Source: Liolophura sinensis (lineage: Eukaryota; Mollusca; Polyplacophora; Chitonida; Chitonidae). Taken from it: DNA of 64,000 nt. Below the pieces are notes generated by a model. The model ran no database searches and was not told where the DNA came from. It worked only from the letters and a program-made list of their open reading frames with translations. Below, piece by piece: positions 23,159 through 34,930 of the stretch. The translations under genes were made by a program, and so were the position numbers. Within the stretch, counting starts at the first letter, position 1. Each line of letters opens with the position of its first letter. Location of the stretch: contig NC_088296.1 of the NCBI RefSeq assembly GCF_032854445.1, positions 8,902,706 to 8,966,705 on the forward strand, written 5' to 3'.

Positions 23159-24310
23159 GGCTTAAACTTATTATTGCTATCAACCCAACCTTAGCATTGC
23201 ATTTGCACGCAACCTGAAGAGGTATTACACAAATTACTTTACTGAGCATGTATACTGAAATGTCTTTCTTTCTTTACACTCCTTAAAGTGTATAGCATTC
23301 GAGTTTTTGAGCTATTTGAATAATATCGCAAAGCCTCGCGATAACTGTTTTGTGTTAATACATTTTGTATTTTCCCCTTTTTAAATCCCGCATTATCCAG
23401 CCTATCGACACCCTGATACCCTTTTTATTTCAGTGCTCGGATTTAAAACGCACGCCTCTCGGTATTAAACCTCTGTCTGATAAAATTTTAGATTGTGTAG
23501 GCGTATGCCTAGAGTCCAAAGGAAATTGTACCGTTGGGAGTTACCAACTAAGGCTCACAAAGCGTTAAAACACATAGAGGCTCAATAAACAAAAAGTTAA
23601 ACAGTTGTTTGATCTTTTGTCCGTATTTCCATTTTATACTGCGTTGCTATTAGCTCACAAGTTCTCGGAAGTACTGCATGCTTATGGTTATTGAGGTCAT
23701 GAGATATGTAGGGGTCAGACGGGACAAAATACTACGTGTTCCCGCAAAGAATTTGTACACTGTATCCAGGCGACCCCATTTTCTGCTGTGGCGCGTGGCT
23801 AAGTAAGGTACGAGCACAATTCACCACGTGCTCGTATGTTCTTACATGCACATATCTAGGTAAGTAAGTATAAAGAGACTCCGGGGACAGTAATATAACG
23901 GCATTTGGCGTGCGCGCAGGTGTCGTGTGTGTAGACAGTACAGGTATATGAAGGCCGGAGGCATGCAGGTGGAGTGGCTAACTAAGAAAGACTAGGTTAG
24001 GTAAGTACATCTATCTGTTTATAATCAATTATCCAAATTATCCTGACACCGGTAAACATCAACTGCAGCTTATCGTTACAAATAGTACGTAATTTTTATC
24101 TTTAGCTTTTTTCTTCTTGTTCCGCTGCATCATTGCTTATAGTGATGCAAGTACGACCACATTGTTACCAAATGACAGAATGAATTAAATAAAGAGTATT
24201 AAATGCCCTACCGGAATTGAAATCTAAGTGACATTTACCGATCATTTTGTTTTCATGCGTAAACAATGTGTTAATTTATAGTTCAAACATATCAACATCC
24301 CCACCTTCCA
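23159..24310. other. no gene recognised
   Basis: No coding, RNA or repeat feature was supported. Confidence 0.5.
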
Positions 24311-24311
24311 A

Positions 24312-24328
24312 AGAGAGAGAGAGAGAGA
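24312..24328. repeat. (AG)n microsatellite
   Basis: Short uninterrupted AG run. Confidence 0.9.
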
Positions 24329-24417
24329 TGAATAAAAGTGTTCGATGAATAAAAGTTTTTCGATGCCATTGAATGAAACGCATTGACTCTAATGGGAGAA
24401 TTACACTTAACGCTTAT

Positions 24418-24547
24418 GGGCTCGGTTGCACGAAGCGGTCTGAACGTTACGTTCATTTAACTACTACGGCAACCAGTACTATAGGCATAACGTCAACATG
24501 GTAGTTACGAGCTCGTAACGTTGAGAGAGTTTTGTGAAACTGGGCCC
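24418..24547. mobile_element. candidate short MITE with inverted ends
   Basis: The left end gggctcggttgcacgaa pairs with the right end tttgtgaaactgggccc with a few mismatches. The inner sequence carries inverted AACGTTACG words near both ends (gaacgttacgttc and cgtaacgttg). A target-site duplication was not found. Confidence 0.5.
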
Positions 24548-24694
24548 TGCACTTTCTTTTTCACTAAATTTCAGACTATTGTACAATAAGAGTTCACAAC
24601 AACCTGAACAAATAATGTGCCTATTAAGAGGATGAATTACACTGTGTTTTATGACCATGGCCTATCACCATATAAGGAGCATGTTAAGTTTGTT

Positions 24695-24784
24695 TTACTT
24701 CCCTCATCATGCTGGCCGCCGTCGTATAAGTCAAATATTCTTGAGTCCGGCGTAAAACAACAATAAAATAAAACATTAAATAAA
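24695..24784 (+). mobile_element. SINE family A, 3' fragment
   Basis: Contains tcatgctggccgccgtcgta, taagtcaaatattcttgag, cggcgtaaaac and an AAAT-rich end. Confidence 0.8.
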
Positions 24785-25136
24785 TTTAACTTTCTGTAAT
24801 AGGTTGCAGGTTTCATAATGTAAAAAGTAGTCGTTCCACGCAATTCCAGTGGAGCAAACTATCTCCTAATCTACACATATGTAAAGGTTTGTGCGCCGTC
24901 TTAACCAATGAAAATGAAGCCTTGTATATCTGAACTGGCTCTAAGTGAAATATGTATGGATGTGACGTGGTCTATTCTATAGCTCTTGCGCGAAACACGA
25001 CACGATGCCCTCTTGTATTCGGGGTGTCGAGTTGAAAGTATAATTTATGTTTTGTGTGTTGTTTATCAGTAGTGGACTTTAATACTCTGGACTCTGTGGT
25101 ACAGATGTCTCCAGGGTAGTGCGTGAGCGAGAATAG
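24785..25136. other. no gene recognised
   Basis: Nothing recognisable beyond the flanking SINE pieces. Confidence 0.5.
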
Positions 25137-25292
25137 CTTGGGTCGTTCTTGCTTATTCTTAATTTGATGGCACGCTAAGCCACATCGCACCCGCGTGTGT
25201 TTAAGTAAAAGATATATACGATTAAAAGTCACCGAGCTGTTGAACTTCGACACGTGGTTTATCCAAACAGCCTCAACAAGGAACAAAAGTAG
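25137..25292 (-). mobile_element. dispersed repeat family D, copy 1
   Basis: Shares an ordered set of words with 26262-26430: atatatacgattaaaagtc, ttgaacttcgacacg, gtttatccaaacagcct. The copies are clearly homologous but diverged. The minus strand is given because copy 2 has a tRNA-like head on that strand. Confidence 0.6.
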
Positions 25293-25513
25293 CAATTATA
25301 TGTATTTACCATCACACCGCTGGGTGCAAAAAATATGAATTTTTATATGTGATATTTGTCTGACTCATGCGCATGCCCAACTTGACCCAAATATCCTGTA
25401 GGTTGGCCAATCGGACTGAGACGCTTAAATAATTCCTTGACAGGTCTGTTATAAGACTTTCTAGGCCTATACTCTCGAGGTGACAAAAATTAATTTATTT
25501 CATGCGTGCAATT
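25293..25513. other. no gene recognised
   Basis: Spacer without recognisable features. Confidence 0.5.
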
Positions 25514-25526
25514 ATTTATGGAGCTG

Positions 25527-25769
25527 GGCGCCTCCATGGCCGAGGTGGTTAGCGTGCCTTCACGGTGCGATGATCCAGGAGCCTCTCACAATGCGGTGGC
25601 TGTGAGTTCAAGTCGAACTTATGCTGGATTCCTCTCAGGCCATAAGTGGGAAGGTCTGTCAGCACGCGGATGCCCGTAGGTTTCCCCCCGGGCTCTACCC
25701 GGTAATGCTCGAATAAGTGTAATCCTCTTGAGCACGGCTGATACACAAGTCAAATATATAAATAAATGA
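25527..25769 (+). mobile_element. SINE family A, full length with TSD
   Basis: Head gcctccatggccgaggtggt, caatgcggtggctgtgagtt, and a shortened late region before the AAAT tail. The flanks atttatggagctg (25514-25526) and atttatgcagctg (25770-25782) form a 13-bp duplication with one mismatch. Confidence 0.92.
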
Positions 25770-25847
25770 ATTTATGCAGCTGTGTGTCTCTGAAAATCGC
25801 GATCGAATTTGTTCATCTCCTCTCTTGCATGGATTTAGGCCCTGTTT

Positions 25848-25930
25848 CACCGGTTACGTGTGACCATTTGTCAGCTACCACACTGTCGTCGCAGCTCTGG
25901 TGTCACTCTCTGTACTGTACATCTTAATTT
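25848..25930 (+). repeat. dispersed repeat family C, copy 1
   Basis: Contains acgtgtgaccatttgtcagc, taccacactgtcgtcgcagc and tctctgtactgtacatct. Four further copies exist at 27.9, 51.8, 56.9 (minus) and 57.4 kb. Confidence 0.75.
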
Positions 25931-26036
25931 CATTATTAATGCCGATGCCTGTTCGCCTATTGGATAAATCATAGCAGATTCTGGGTGGACATCTCTCACA
26001 CACCCTGTTTTACATTACAAAGTTATGTACAGTACT

Positions 26037-26145
26037 CATGATACGTGTGATGAGATGAGAGCCAGACTTGAAAACGTAATACGTGTGATGATAACAAGAC
26101 TTGAAAACGTGATAGGTGTGATGAGAACGAGACTTGAAAACGTGT
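26037..26145. repeat. about 35-bp tandem repeat, three units
   Basis: Units contain acgtgtgatgagaacgagac and ttgaaaacgtg. The three copies differ by small indels and a few substitutions. Confidence 0.85.
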
Positions 26146-26249
26146 ATTTTTAGATGACGTTCTGAAGACGCCCTTTTTATGTGTTTTCACTTTTATTTAT
26201 CTTTTGTTTCGTTCTTCAAACGTTTTAAGTGAGAACTTTTCCGTTATAT

Positions 26250-26497
26250 GACAGCGATCAGATTAATGGGCGGTTTCTAACACACATTTTCGTTTATCCT
26301 CAATTTGTTGACACGGTAAGCAACATCTCACTCGCGTGCATGTATGCGAGTAAAACATATATACGATTACAAATCTCCGGAGCGTTGACCTCCGACACGA
26401 AGTTTATCCAAATAGCCTTAAAATCAAGAGGGAGTAGGTCAAGATCATTATAATAATCAACAAACCGGCGCTGTAACCATCTGAGCCAACGAGGTGG
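26250..26497 (-). mobile_element. family D SINE, copy 2 with tRNA-like head
   Basis: Read on the minus strand it starts ctcgttggctcagatggtta, a good A-box context, continues cagcgccggtttg, and then contains the family D body shared with 25137-25292. The B-box is not obvious and the 3' end is uncertain. Confidence 0.55.
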
Positions 26498-26582
26498 CTG
26501 CCAAACGTGACTGTTATATATTACCTGCGCATGTTAAACAAATTGTATGATATTAACTCCTGGGCATGAATATGCAACAACT

Positions 26583-26672
26583 ATTCTATTCTGTTCGATA
26601 TTATTCTGTTATATTGTATTCTATTCTGTTCGATATTATTCTGTCATATTGTATTCTATTCTGTTCTGTTCT
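26583..26672. repeat. about 36-bp tandem repeat of TATTCTGT-rich units
   Basis: ctattctattctgttcgata and ttattctgt repeat in tandem with small changes, ending in a CTGTT run. Confidence 0.85.
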
Positions 26673-27260
26673 TTATTCATATAGCTTTATTCACCTTTGA
26701 CCTGCCAGTTACGCAAAGCAAGACACTGAATAATAGGGTAGCCCTGGTAATACTATAATATCCGTTATCCTTTCAGACAAACCACAACATTTGTACGTTA
26801 TGTGTGTAGTTATATTTGCTCAGTTTTATTTGTTACAGAACCCAAGGCACTGGCTAACTCAGTGATTGATTGACTGATAGGCTGACATACCGCAGACAGC
26901 CATTTTCAAATTACGTCAAATAAATCCCTGGTAGCAGACCTAACCAATGGCGGGTTGCTTACTAAACTTGACTGATTTTCCAGCATCAGTTAGCGACCAG
27001 TTTGCTGTCACAGAGCAATGCCTCTGTCTTGTCTTGACCTTTTTGTCAGACATCTGCGAAAGAATATCGTGTCATGTTTGTCTAGTAGTTGGTGCGTCTA
27101 ATTGCCGCTGTTTAATTAGCCTCACATTTGGGGCAAAATTAGCCAATACCTTTGCAGTATCATCACTGGGGCGTGACTACGTCTCCTGAATGTGACAGCT
27201 CCTTTTATTGACAAGATTTGTGTGTGGGCAGGGTGCGGGGGGTAGTGGTGGTGGGTAGAG
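26673..27260. other. no gene recognised
   Basis: An 80-codon open frame at 26947 has no recognisable domain. It is followed by a G-rich tract with a G-run near 27262-27276. Confidence 0.45.
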
Positions 27261-27276
27261 GCGGGGGGGGGGGGGG

Positions 27277-27940
27277 ATAAGGAGTTTGGGCGTGTGAATA
27301 TAATCTTGCGCAACAAAATCCCGATATGTATATAGCGCTTGGGATCGCCGAGGCGTGGAAATAATGGCCTTCTCACCCGCCTTATCAGTGCAGGAGAGGA
27401 AAAATAGTCCCTCGATTCTGCACAGTGACTGTTCCGTGTTCGTGGGTCATGAACGACTGTTATTTGGTGTGCCAGGATTTCTCTGCCTGCTTAGTATTTC
27501 ACTATGGATGGTAGCACGGCATGCTGTATTATTCTGTCGCATTCTAACCTCATTGGGTTACTGCTCTCATGTCACACAGTATTCTAAATTACATCAGGAA
27601 AAAAAATACTATTTGGTTATTTCGCAATGCTTTATTCTGTAATGTAGTATTCTGAAAACTGCCTATTTTCAATACAACTGGTACACAAACTCATCTAAAA
27701 TGAGCGAGAGGGGAGGCGAGCTATGTGCACTATGTACATCAATGTACACTAAGGATAGGATAATTGGGATATTAAATCCCAGTTAAGTTTTGTCAGATGA
27801 CTACTAATTGGCAATGACGCCACTTGAATGCATATTATAAATGACCACCAGTGTTCACTATTAGTAAACTCTTTATTCTCACTTGGAATAAAAAGCTAAC
27901 TATGGTAAACGGATAAGAGACCGTTATTCAACGTTCACGT
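27277..27940. other. no gene recognised
   Basis: A 95-codon frame at 27355 overlaps no motif or splice pattern. Nothing else is supported. Confidence 0.45.
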
Positions 27941-27941
27941 G

Positions 27942-28020
27942 TGACAATTGGCCAACTATCACACTGTCGTCGATATTCTGATGTCTCTCTCTATGCAGTA
28001 TGTCTCTAATTGTATCGTCA
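27942..28020 (+). repeat. dispersed repeat family C, copy 2
   Basis: cacgtgtgacaattggccaa, ctatcacactgtcgtcgata and ctctctatgcagtatgtctc align with copy 1 at 25.85 kb. Confidence 0.72.
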
Positions 28021-28285
28021 AAGATGACAGATTGACAACGCAGTTACTTCTGGGCTTGGCAGGCAGGATAGCATGACACGAGGAGCACTGGTCACCCATG
28101 TGTTAGTGAAGAATGTTGATAAGCTGGGCTCCTCATTTGGTGTCTTTGGATTTGCGTTCCAGTGAGGCGGCATATTTAATATTTTGATCACTCAGAACGA
28201 TTTCCATACCATACAAATTAGCGCGGTTATAATGGTTAAGACGTTCTTGTTTATTCTTTAGCGACGTTAATCTAAATATTGCTCT

Positions 28286-28376
28286 TTGCCCGGTTTCCTC
28301 CCTCCACAATGCTGGTTGCCGCCGTATAAGTGAAATATTCTTGAGTACGGCGTAAAACACCAATCAATAAATAAAA
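28286..28376 (+). mobile_element. SINE family A, 3' fragment
   Basis: tgcccggtttcctccctcca, gccgccgtataagtgaaata, gagtacggcgtaaaacacca and an AAAT tail. Confidence 0.85.
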
Positions 28377-29935
28377 TATATCAAAATTTGATATCCATGT
28401 TACCCCGGTCAAGTTATCTTACTAAGATTTAAAAGTAACTATTTAAAGCAAAGCAAACTTATCCCAAACAAGTAGATCAGACAAGCTATGGGATAATAGG
28501 CAAGACCATTTCAAAGAGGAGGTACAAAGATATAAACACTGCCCGAAACAATACACAAATTTATTCTAGTCCAATCAACTAGAACACACAAAGAAAAAAT
28601 TTTCTAAATCATGATTCGAACCTGCTCTCATCTAGATGGAATGATGTACTGGACAAAGAGCAAGCAATGACATTATTACATTTTGTGTGTGTGTGTACAT
28701 ATTACCATACGTTTTCAGCATATCCGTCATACATGAATAGTATAAAACCACGCGAATGTAAGGTCGGTGAAATTTACTACACAAAATCTCAAAAACCCCT
28801 AAGTTTCTGATTCACTACAATCGTCAAATGTTGCACAAACTTTATTACCTTCCGAATCTGGACGGCGAAGAAGCTATAACAACAAAATCTCTATACACGT
28901 GACCTGTTTTAACGCAGATTCAAGTATGGGTGAAAAAAAAGTCGTGTTCGTACGTCGGTTGGTCATATGTATGAATGTATGTATCTTGTAGCTCAGTAAG
29001 TTAAATACGATCTACGTTTTGCTCAAATCACCTATGGACCCCCCCCCCCAAAAAAAAATATGACCGATGCAGGACCACTTTCTAGCGCGCATGAGCATTT
29101 ATGAAATGCACTCTACGACCAAAACCCAAAAATAAGACTGACCTTAACTTCAAGAACAAAAATAACACCGTCCTCCGAGTCTTTTGCCCTAGCTAAAAAT
29201 TACGGGCAATCTTTAATAATAAGTAAAGTGCGGTTACACATACGAGAGTTGTCCGATGGCGTTCCCTTATAAAGTACATACAAAACAGCTTGTCTTATCA
29301 ATCAAAGATTTGACAGTAAGTCCACAGTCAATTTCCACCGCGTCATACAGAAAGTTAAAACGCATGCCTTAGCTGAGGGTGGGGCGGTTAGACTTCGAAT
29401 GGAAGTCTCTCAGCCACATGTTTAGCATAGCCCACTCACCCCCTCCCCTCACCCCTCCCTCCCCTTATACAAATTTATCCACAGGCCACAAAGTCAAGCC
29501 AGAAAATAACATGATCAATTAAGGAGGTAATTTAGGCGGCACGAATTTCAACTCCCAGCTCAATTTGTTCCTGCCCGTCGGGCTCCTGGGACGGATTGCT
29601 TCGACCACCTGTGTTTAAGACCCACCGATAATAGTCTATTTAAGACTCCCACTGCACGCTTTGCGTTCCGTAGTGAGCTTTGGAATAAGCTTAGGGTCAA
29701 AGAACGAAGATTAATAATTCGTTGTATGTTTAACAGGACGTAACGAAAACTGCAATGCAAATTTGTCACCAAGTTTTGTGGTTTGATTACAGGCTATTCG
29801 TACAAGTTCATTAAAAGCGTCTCTCATTTTCTCGCGATATTGGATATCTATTTTTCAGTCTGGCAAGATTTCGAATATGCAGCAAGCAACAACAGACGTT
29901 TGTTCTGGAAATTACGGTTACATGATTTGTATTCA
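28377..29935. other. no gene recognised
   Basis: Includes a short GT run at 28686-28696, a C-run at 29041-29049 and a C/T-rich tract at about 29434-29466. No gene or repeat family was recognised. Confidence 0.5.
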
Positions 29936-29937
29936 CT

Positions 29938-30222
29938 TCCAGTAACTCGACCAAGTCATACCAAAGACTTAAAAAATGTCACTTATTTCTGCCGCGCTTG
30001 GCGTTCAGCGACGATGGTTAGAGCAAGGACACTGCAAGCCTCGTTGACCTGGTGTCAGTATATTATGACTGGGTGGCCGTTGGGTCTGGTGTGTTCAGTA
30101 TGATACACTGCAGAGGGGGCAGCTCATTGTCGGCATGGACTCGCCTGGCCTGCCATAAGGGAAACAACTTTTACGCTGGTTATATGGCTAAAACATCGTT
30201 AAGTACAACATACAACCTCAAG
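29938..30222 (+). mobile_element. SINE family B, head missing
   Basis: Contains agtcataccaaagac, gccgcgcttggcgttcagcg, cagtatattatgactgggtg, gtcggcatggactcgcctgg and a decayed tail (atatggctaaaacatcgtta, gtacaacatacaacctcaag). Collinear with the 10.6-kb copy. Confidence 0.75.
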
Positions 30223-30910
30223 TACATGTACATTTAGATACATTTTAAACTGTACAGCAATTTTAACGCCGTAAAAATTCTGTTGCCACGTGGTCTTGCT
30301 GAAACATCAATTTCACAAACACGAACTATGATTTTGTATATAGTGGTATATAGTATTCGAGATTTTGAATGCATAACTTAATCTGCTTTCAAAGGTGGCA
30401 CATGTTCAAGAAAACAATGTACACCGTAGGTAAATTTCTGATGTACATGCAACAACAATGTGAAACAGCATACTGTAAACCCAGTAGCAGAGTTCAAACT
30501 TATGCCTATTGCATTGTTTCTGATGAATATATTCCAGCATGTACACATTCGTCGTCGTTGCTGGTACAAACAACCATGGCATTTAAAACATTGTTCAACA
30601 CATTTGTGTGATATCCGTCTCAGAGAAGTATAATATCTCGTGACCAAATTGTGGACAAGTTTTTGTAATATGTATGGTATAAATTATTATCCCTTGGTGA
30701 ACTCTGTCGCGGGTACAACACCTTTATCCTAGTTCCGATCTGACTGCAATAAAACCTTGTACTCTTAAGCTGTATTGCTTCTCGAATGTAAGTCAGTTGG
30801 GGTATTAAATTTCAGATATTTTAAAAATTCTCGCTAACGCATGACTGGGACATAAATTAGAATCAGACGAATACACCGTAGCTGGTTAAGCAAATAAATA
30901 ATACCACAAA
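30223..30910. other. no gene recognised
   Basis: Overlapping open frames on both strands near 30.4-30.6 kb have no domain content. Confidence 0.5.
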
Positions 30911-31330
30911 GTGTTCAAGTCACATTTTTTGGATGACGATTTACATATGCATGTGCATTGTCTCAGTCAGAATATAATAATCATCATGCAGTTGGATGGT
31001 ATTTCTTCAAACAGTTGCTATCGGAAAGTCTTCCATAGAACATATAGCGAAGAAGTGTTCAAATTTCCAACAGTTGAATATGCAGACGACATTATAGTAC
31101 TTACTCGGCCCAAACAGTCGTTTGAGACACCTGGGAGAGCGAACAATCTGTGTGATTTAACACAAAGAGCTTCTAACGGGTTTTCTCCAGTAAGCCCATT
31201 GTGTTACCCCTGCCCCCCTACCCCCCACCCACACCCGAAACGCACACATCTGCAAAACCGCCAAAGGTACATTGCTTCGGACCAGTCCGTCAAGGTTGAC
31301 TGCACAGGGACGTGTGCTGAAACACCGTGA
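30911..31330 (+). pseudogene. open frame with a YADD motif, possible retroelement scrap
   Basis: This 139-codon frame includes VEYADDIIVL at about 31073-31102. YADD flanked by hydrophobic residues is the catalytic motif of many reverse transcriptases. No other reverse transcriptase block was seen upstream or downstream, and the frame turns into a Pro/His-rich stretch. It may be a small LINE relic or coincidence. Confidence 0.2.
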
Positions 31331-32425
31331 GCTCGCTATATTCCACTCTGGCCCCCAACCCTTCTACAACCCAAAGAAACCATTTGAGGAATTTGAAGCA
31401 ACTGCCCACGTCATTACTGAATAGCGAGCAGTTGACCTGGAAGTTGCATGGCGCATGACTCGAGGTTTGTCCATCGGTGAGGATATGGATAAAATCAATT
31501 TGACATCTACATGAAATCCTGAATAACCTACTTTGGTTAAGTTTATTTCCTCGAGATCATTACGTTTGTTGTTTTCGGGAATACGACGTAAAATATCTAA
31601 GAAGGTGTTTATTTCATACTATAACATGGCTTCCGCAGGACATCGAATGACGAAAATTTCGCTGAAGAAAGAGAATTACAAGTACATCTAGTTCATAACA
31701 GTTTCTGAGCATTTAACCAGTGTGTTCAGGACAGGGAAGTAATGGCACCCCTGTTATCAGCTTATTGAACGGAGTCTGTGCCTATGGTCAAGGTTTCTAA
31801 ACGCAGAACCAGTGGATTGCCTTAGTAATGAACAAGCTGAAAAACAATCGCCAATAGACAAGTCAATAGACGTGAAACGAAGCTGTTTCAAATACAAGGG
31901 CTCAATATTACAGCTGATGTCAAAAATGCTTTCTTTCTTGAATGGAAGCAACACTTTCCTAAATTTTGTATGACAGACAACGTATGATGTGACCAGCACA
32001 CTAGGTGTTTACCAGGAGGTTTCGAGGTCAGCACGTGAGTATAGCTGTAGGGAAGTAATCCTTTATTTTAGGTACACTATGTTCAAATGTTGAGTATTGT
32101 TTTCAGGGTTATAATTAATATGTTACAGAAGGTATTCTATAAGGGTACTTTATACAAGTACATGAATCGGTACGGGAGGTCACTGAATCATTCCCTTGTT
32201 TTAACTTGTTAGTTAACCGTTTTGGTTGCTTTTAAAAACTAGGTTGCTGTTACATTGTTGAGTGACAGGAGTGACGTCAGTTCATTGACAATGGATATAT
32301 GAGATGTGCATCAATACATGACCAACTCAGGCCTTGCCTTAGGAGCTTTCCTTCATGTTGTACACGGCTCTAAGTATATGTGATGTGGACCACACCGGAT
32401 TTGAACTTGTATCTTCATGTCTCAG
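31331..32425. other. no gene recognised
   Basis: AT-rich DNA without supported features. Confidence 0.5.
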
Positions 32426-32426
32426 T

Positions 32427-32518
32427 AGGTCCCACCATAATGTTGGCCGCCGTCGTATAAGTGAAATATTCTTACGGCGTTGTACGGCGCAAAACACCAA
32501 TGAAATAAATAAATAAAT
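32427..32518 (+). mobile_element. SINE family A, 3' fragment
   Basis: cccaccataatgttggccgc, gtcgtataagtgaaatattc, a small internal duplication (acggcgttgtacggcg) and a tail of AAAT units. Confidence 0.85.
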
Positions 32519-33129
32519 ATTTTGGTAGCAGAATCCCTATGCACTGAACAAAAACGAAATACCAAATCGCGACTGATAATATATTTAGTCCATAACTGTT
32601 TAGCAATAAGTGAAGTTCAGCAGTCCATGGAGAAGTTTTCGTACGTGTAGCCTTATGTGTTGTGTTCAGCCCGGCTAGCGCTTAGCTTGTGTTGCAATGC
32701 ATCAGTACCTTACCATTCGAACAGATGTCCATTACGATAGACATATACGCCGTCGTTAGAGTTGGCTGGCGAACAGAATTTAGAGCGCAATCTCCTGCCA
32801 TTTAAGCAGCTTTGGGGGAGGGGGATGGGGGGGGGGGGCACCTAGATGCGTACACATGTCGCATGTAGGCTACAATTATACGTTCAAATCGCAAAGCATT
32901 TGGCAGAGCAAATAGCAACAATCGAAGCGTAACCGACATGACGGATTTATAAAATTCTTCACCTGAACAAAAAAAGTAACGGACTCAATTTTATCAGGGG
33001 GACACCTTATCCTTGTTTATTGCTTATAGAATCACGCGGGCTTCTCAAATATCAGTCAGTATGTATGCCTGCATTTGCTTTATTTGATTGTTTGCGGCAC
33101 AAGATTTTTAGCTATATAAATATAATAAA
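32519..33129. other. no gene; G-rich tract
   Basis: A G-rich tract lies at about 32814-32839. Nothing else is recognised. Confidence 0.5.
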
Positions 33130-33380
33130 AGCCTTCAGTGTTTTTTTTTTTCGAACCACACAAGTTTAGCTGTCCACTGCCGAATGCCTCGCTGATTATA
33201 ATAAGTCAAGACGCTTTTCATGTAAGGTTTATTGAGACAAGGCTCACCAAAAACCTCGCGAACAGTGAGATAGCGTGTATATAGGCACACATTTCCTGTC
33301 CATGACGGGATTGCCTCAACACCTCCCCGTGCCCTAGCGAGTGAAAAACAAGCGCCTATAACCACTCAGCCGCGACCACC
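33130..33380 (-). mobile_element. possible tRNA-derived SINE, minus strand
   Basis: On the minus strand the start gtggtcgcggctgagtggtt is A-box-like, followed by ataggcgcttg. A matching second copy was not found in this window, so this is a weak call. Confidence 0.3.
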
Positions 33381-33663
33381 CACTTCCCCTTCCCAATGCA
33401 ATATTAAGTACAAAAGAACCACAACAGGGAAAAAAGACTGTTTGTATACGGATGCACGTCGCATTTGCCAGTTAAATGGAGGATAGATGAATCTTGTGGA
33501 ATGTCTGTGGAAAACATATGAATATATGATAAATTACAAGGTTTATTCTCCATGCCGCGTAAGGTTAACATATTGTGAAATGTGCAACAATTATTGAAAC
33601 ACATCCGCGAATAGCAGTGAATCAGTTAAACTACATTTCATCAGTTTGGGCGGTTTCTAATTG

Positions 33664-34730
33664 ATTCCGCTTAACCAAGCCCGCAGACTGAGTAAGGGAA
33701 CATTTTGTTTGACACAAGGTTAAGGCAGCCCTCACAATCCATCCATCCAGCCATCAATCCAGCCAGCCATCCATCCAGTCATCCGGCCATTCATCCACCC
33801 AGCCAGCTATTAATTCATCCAGCCATCAATCCAGCCAGCTATCCATCCAGCCATCCGACCATTCATCCACCCAGTCAGCCAGCTATTAATCCATCCAGCC
33901 ATCAATCCAGCCAGCTATCCATCCAGCCATCCGACCACTCATCCACCCAGTCAGCCAGCTATTAATCCATTCAGCCACCAATCCAGCCAGCTATCCATCC
34001 AGCCATCCGGCCATTCATCCACCCAGCCAGCCAGCCAGCTATTAATCCACCCAGCCAGCCAGCCAGCTATTAATCCATCTAGCCATCAATCCAGCAAGCC
34101 ATCCACTCAGCTATCCATCCAGCCATCCAGCCGACCAGCCATCCATCAATCCAAACAGGGTTGCTAGGTGATTTTCCATGCATAATCATATGCGTTAAGT
34201 TCTAGAACTCTACAAGAGGCCTACATGGTTAGATAGTTCGCTGGAATTTCAACAAAGGGTTTTCTGTTCAGCTATAACGGCATGTGAACCGTTAGGGCGA
34301 AACCCGCTTTATTGTAGATGGATATGTATATACTCTCCAGACACTAGAGTGAATGAGACCACTGGCATACTGTACCTTGCCAACAGACCGTATTCCCTCC
34401 CAGGCCCCAACTGAACGAGGGCAAGCAGGGGTATGGGCGGGTGAGGTTGGGAGGGAGAGAGGGGAAATGGACCGGTAAAATGCAACTTAAAGTGTGTGGA
34501 GGCATTCAACAGGCGTCAGGTGTATGAAAAAAGTTTCTTGTTTGCTAGACTCCGAATTGAGCCATTCGCTGTAGATATACAGAAGATATTGTCAAGGATA
34601 ATAGGTTGCTTTCGGGGGCGTTTTGCTGAATGGCCTTGAATACGCTGCAAAATGAAATGGACTGTTGATTTCCACTGTTCTGTGAAACGAATGAAAAGTT
34701 AGTGTAAAAAGTTTTTCATGCATTTCCAAG
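33664..34730. repeat. left copy of a near-identical 1-kb segment next to a gap
   Basis: Begins attccgcttaaccaagcccg and ends ttcatgcatttccaag exactly at the N run. The same sequence, with small indels and substitutions, forms 34931-35877. It includes the CCATCCAGCCAT minisatellite and a unique part with two AT-rich and one C-rich block. Confidence 0.95.
33738..34155. repeat. ATCC/CAGC minisatellite, left copy
   Basis: Built from atccatccagccatcaatcc, agccagctattaatccat and related words in tandem. It yields Ser/His/Pro-rich open frames without biological support. Confidence 0.92.
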
Positions 34731-34930
34731 NNNNNNNNNNNNNNNNNNNNNNNNNNNNNNNNNNNNNNNNNNNNNNNNNNNNNNNNNNNNNNNNNNNNNN
34801 NNNNNNNNNNNNNNNNNNNNNNNNNNNNNNNNNNNNNNNNNNNNNNNNNNNNNNNNNNNNNNNNNNNNNNNNNNNNNNNNNNNNNNNNNNNNNNNNNNNN
34901 NNNNNNNNNNNNNNNNNNNNNNNNNNNNNN
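34731..34930. other. assembly gap, 200 N
   Basis: Exactly 200 undetermined bases, a typical placeholder for a gap of unknown size. Frames crossing it are meaningless. Confidence 0.99.
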
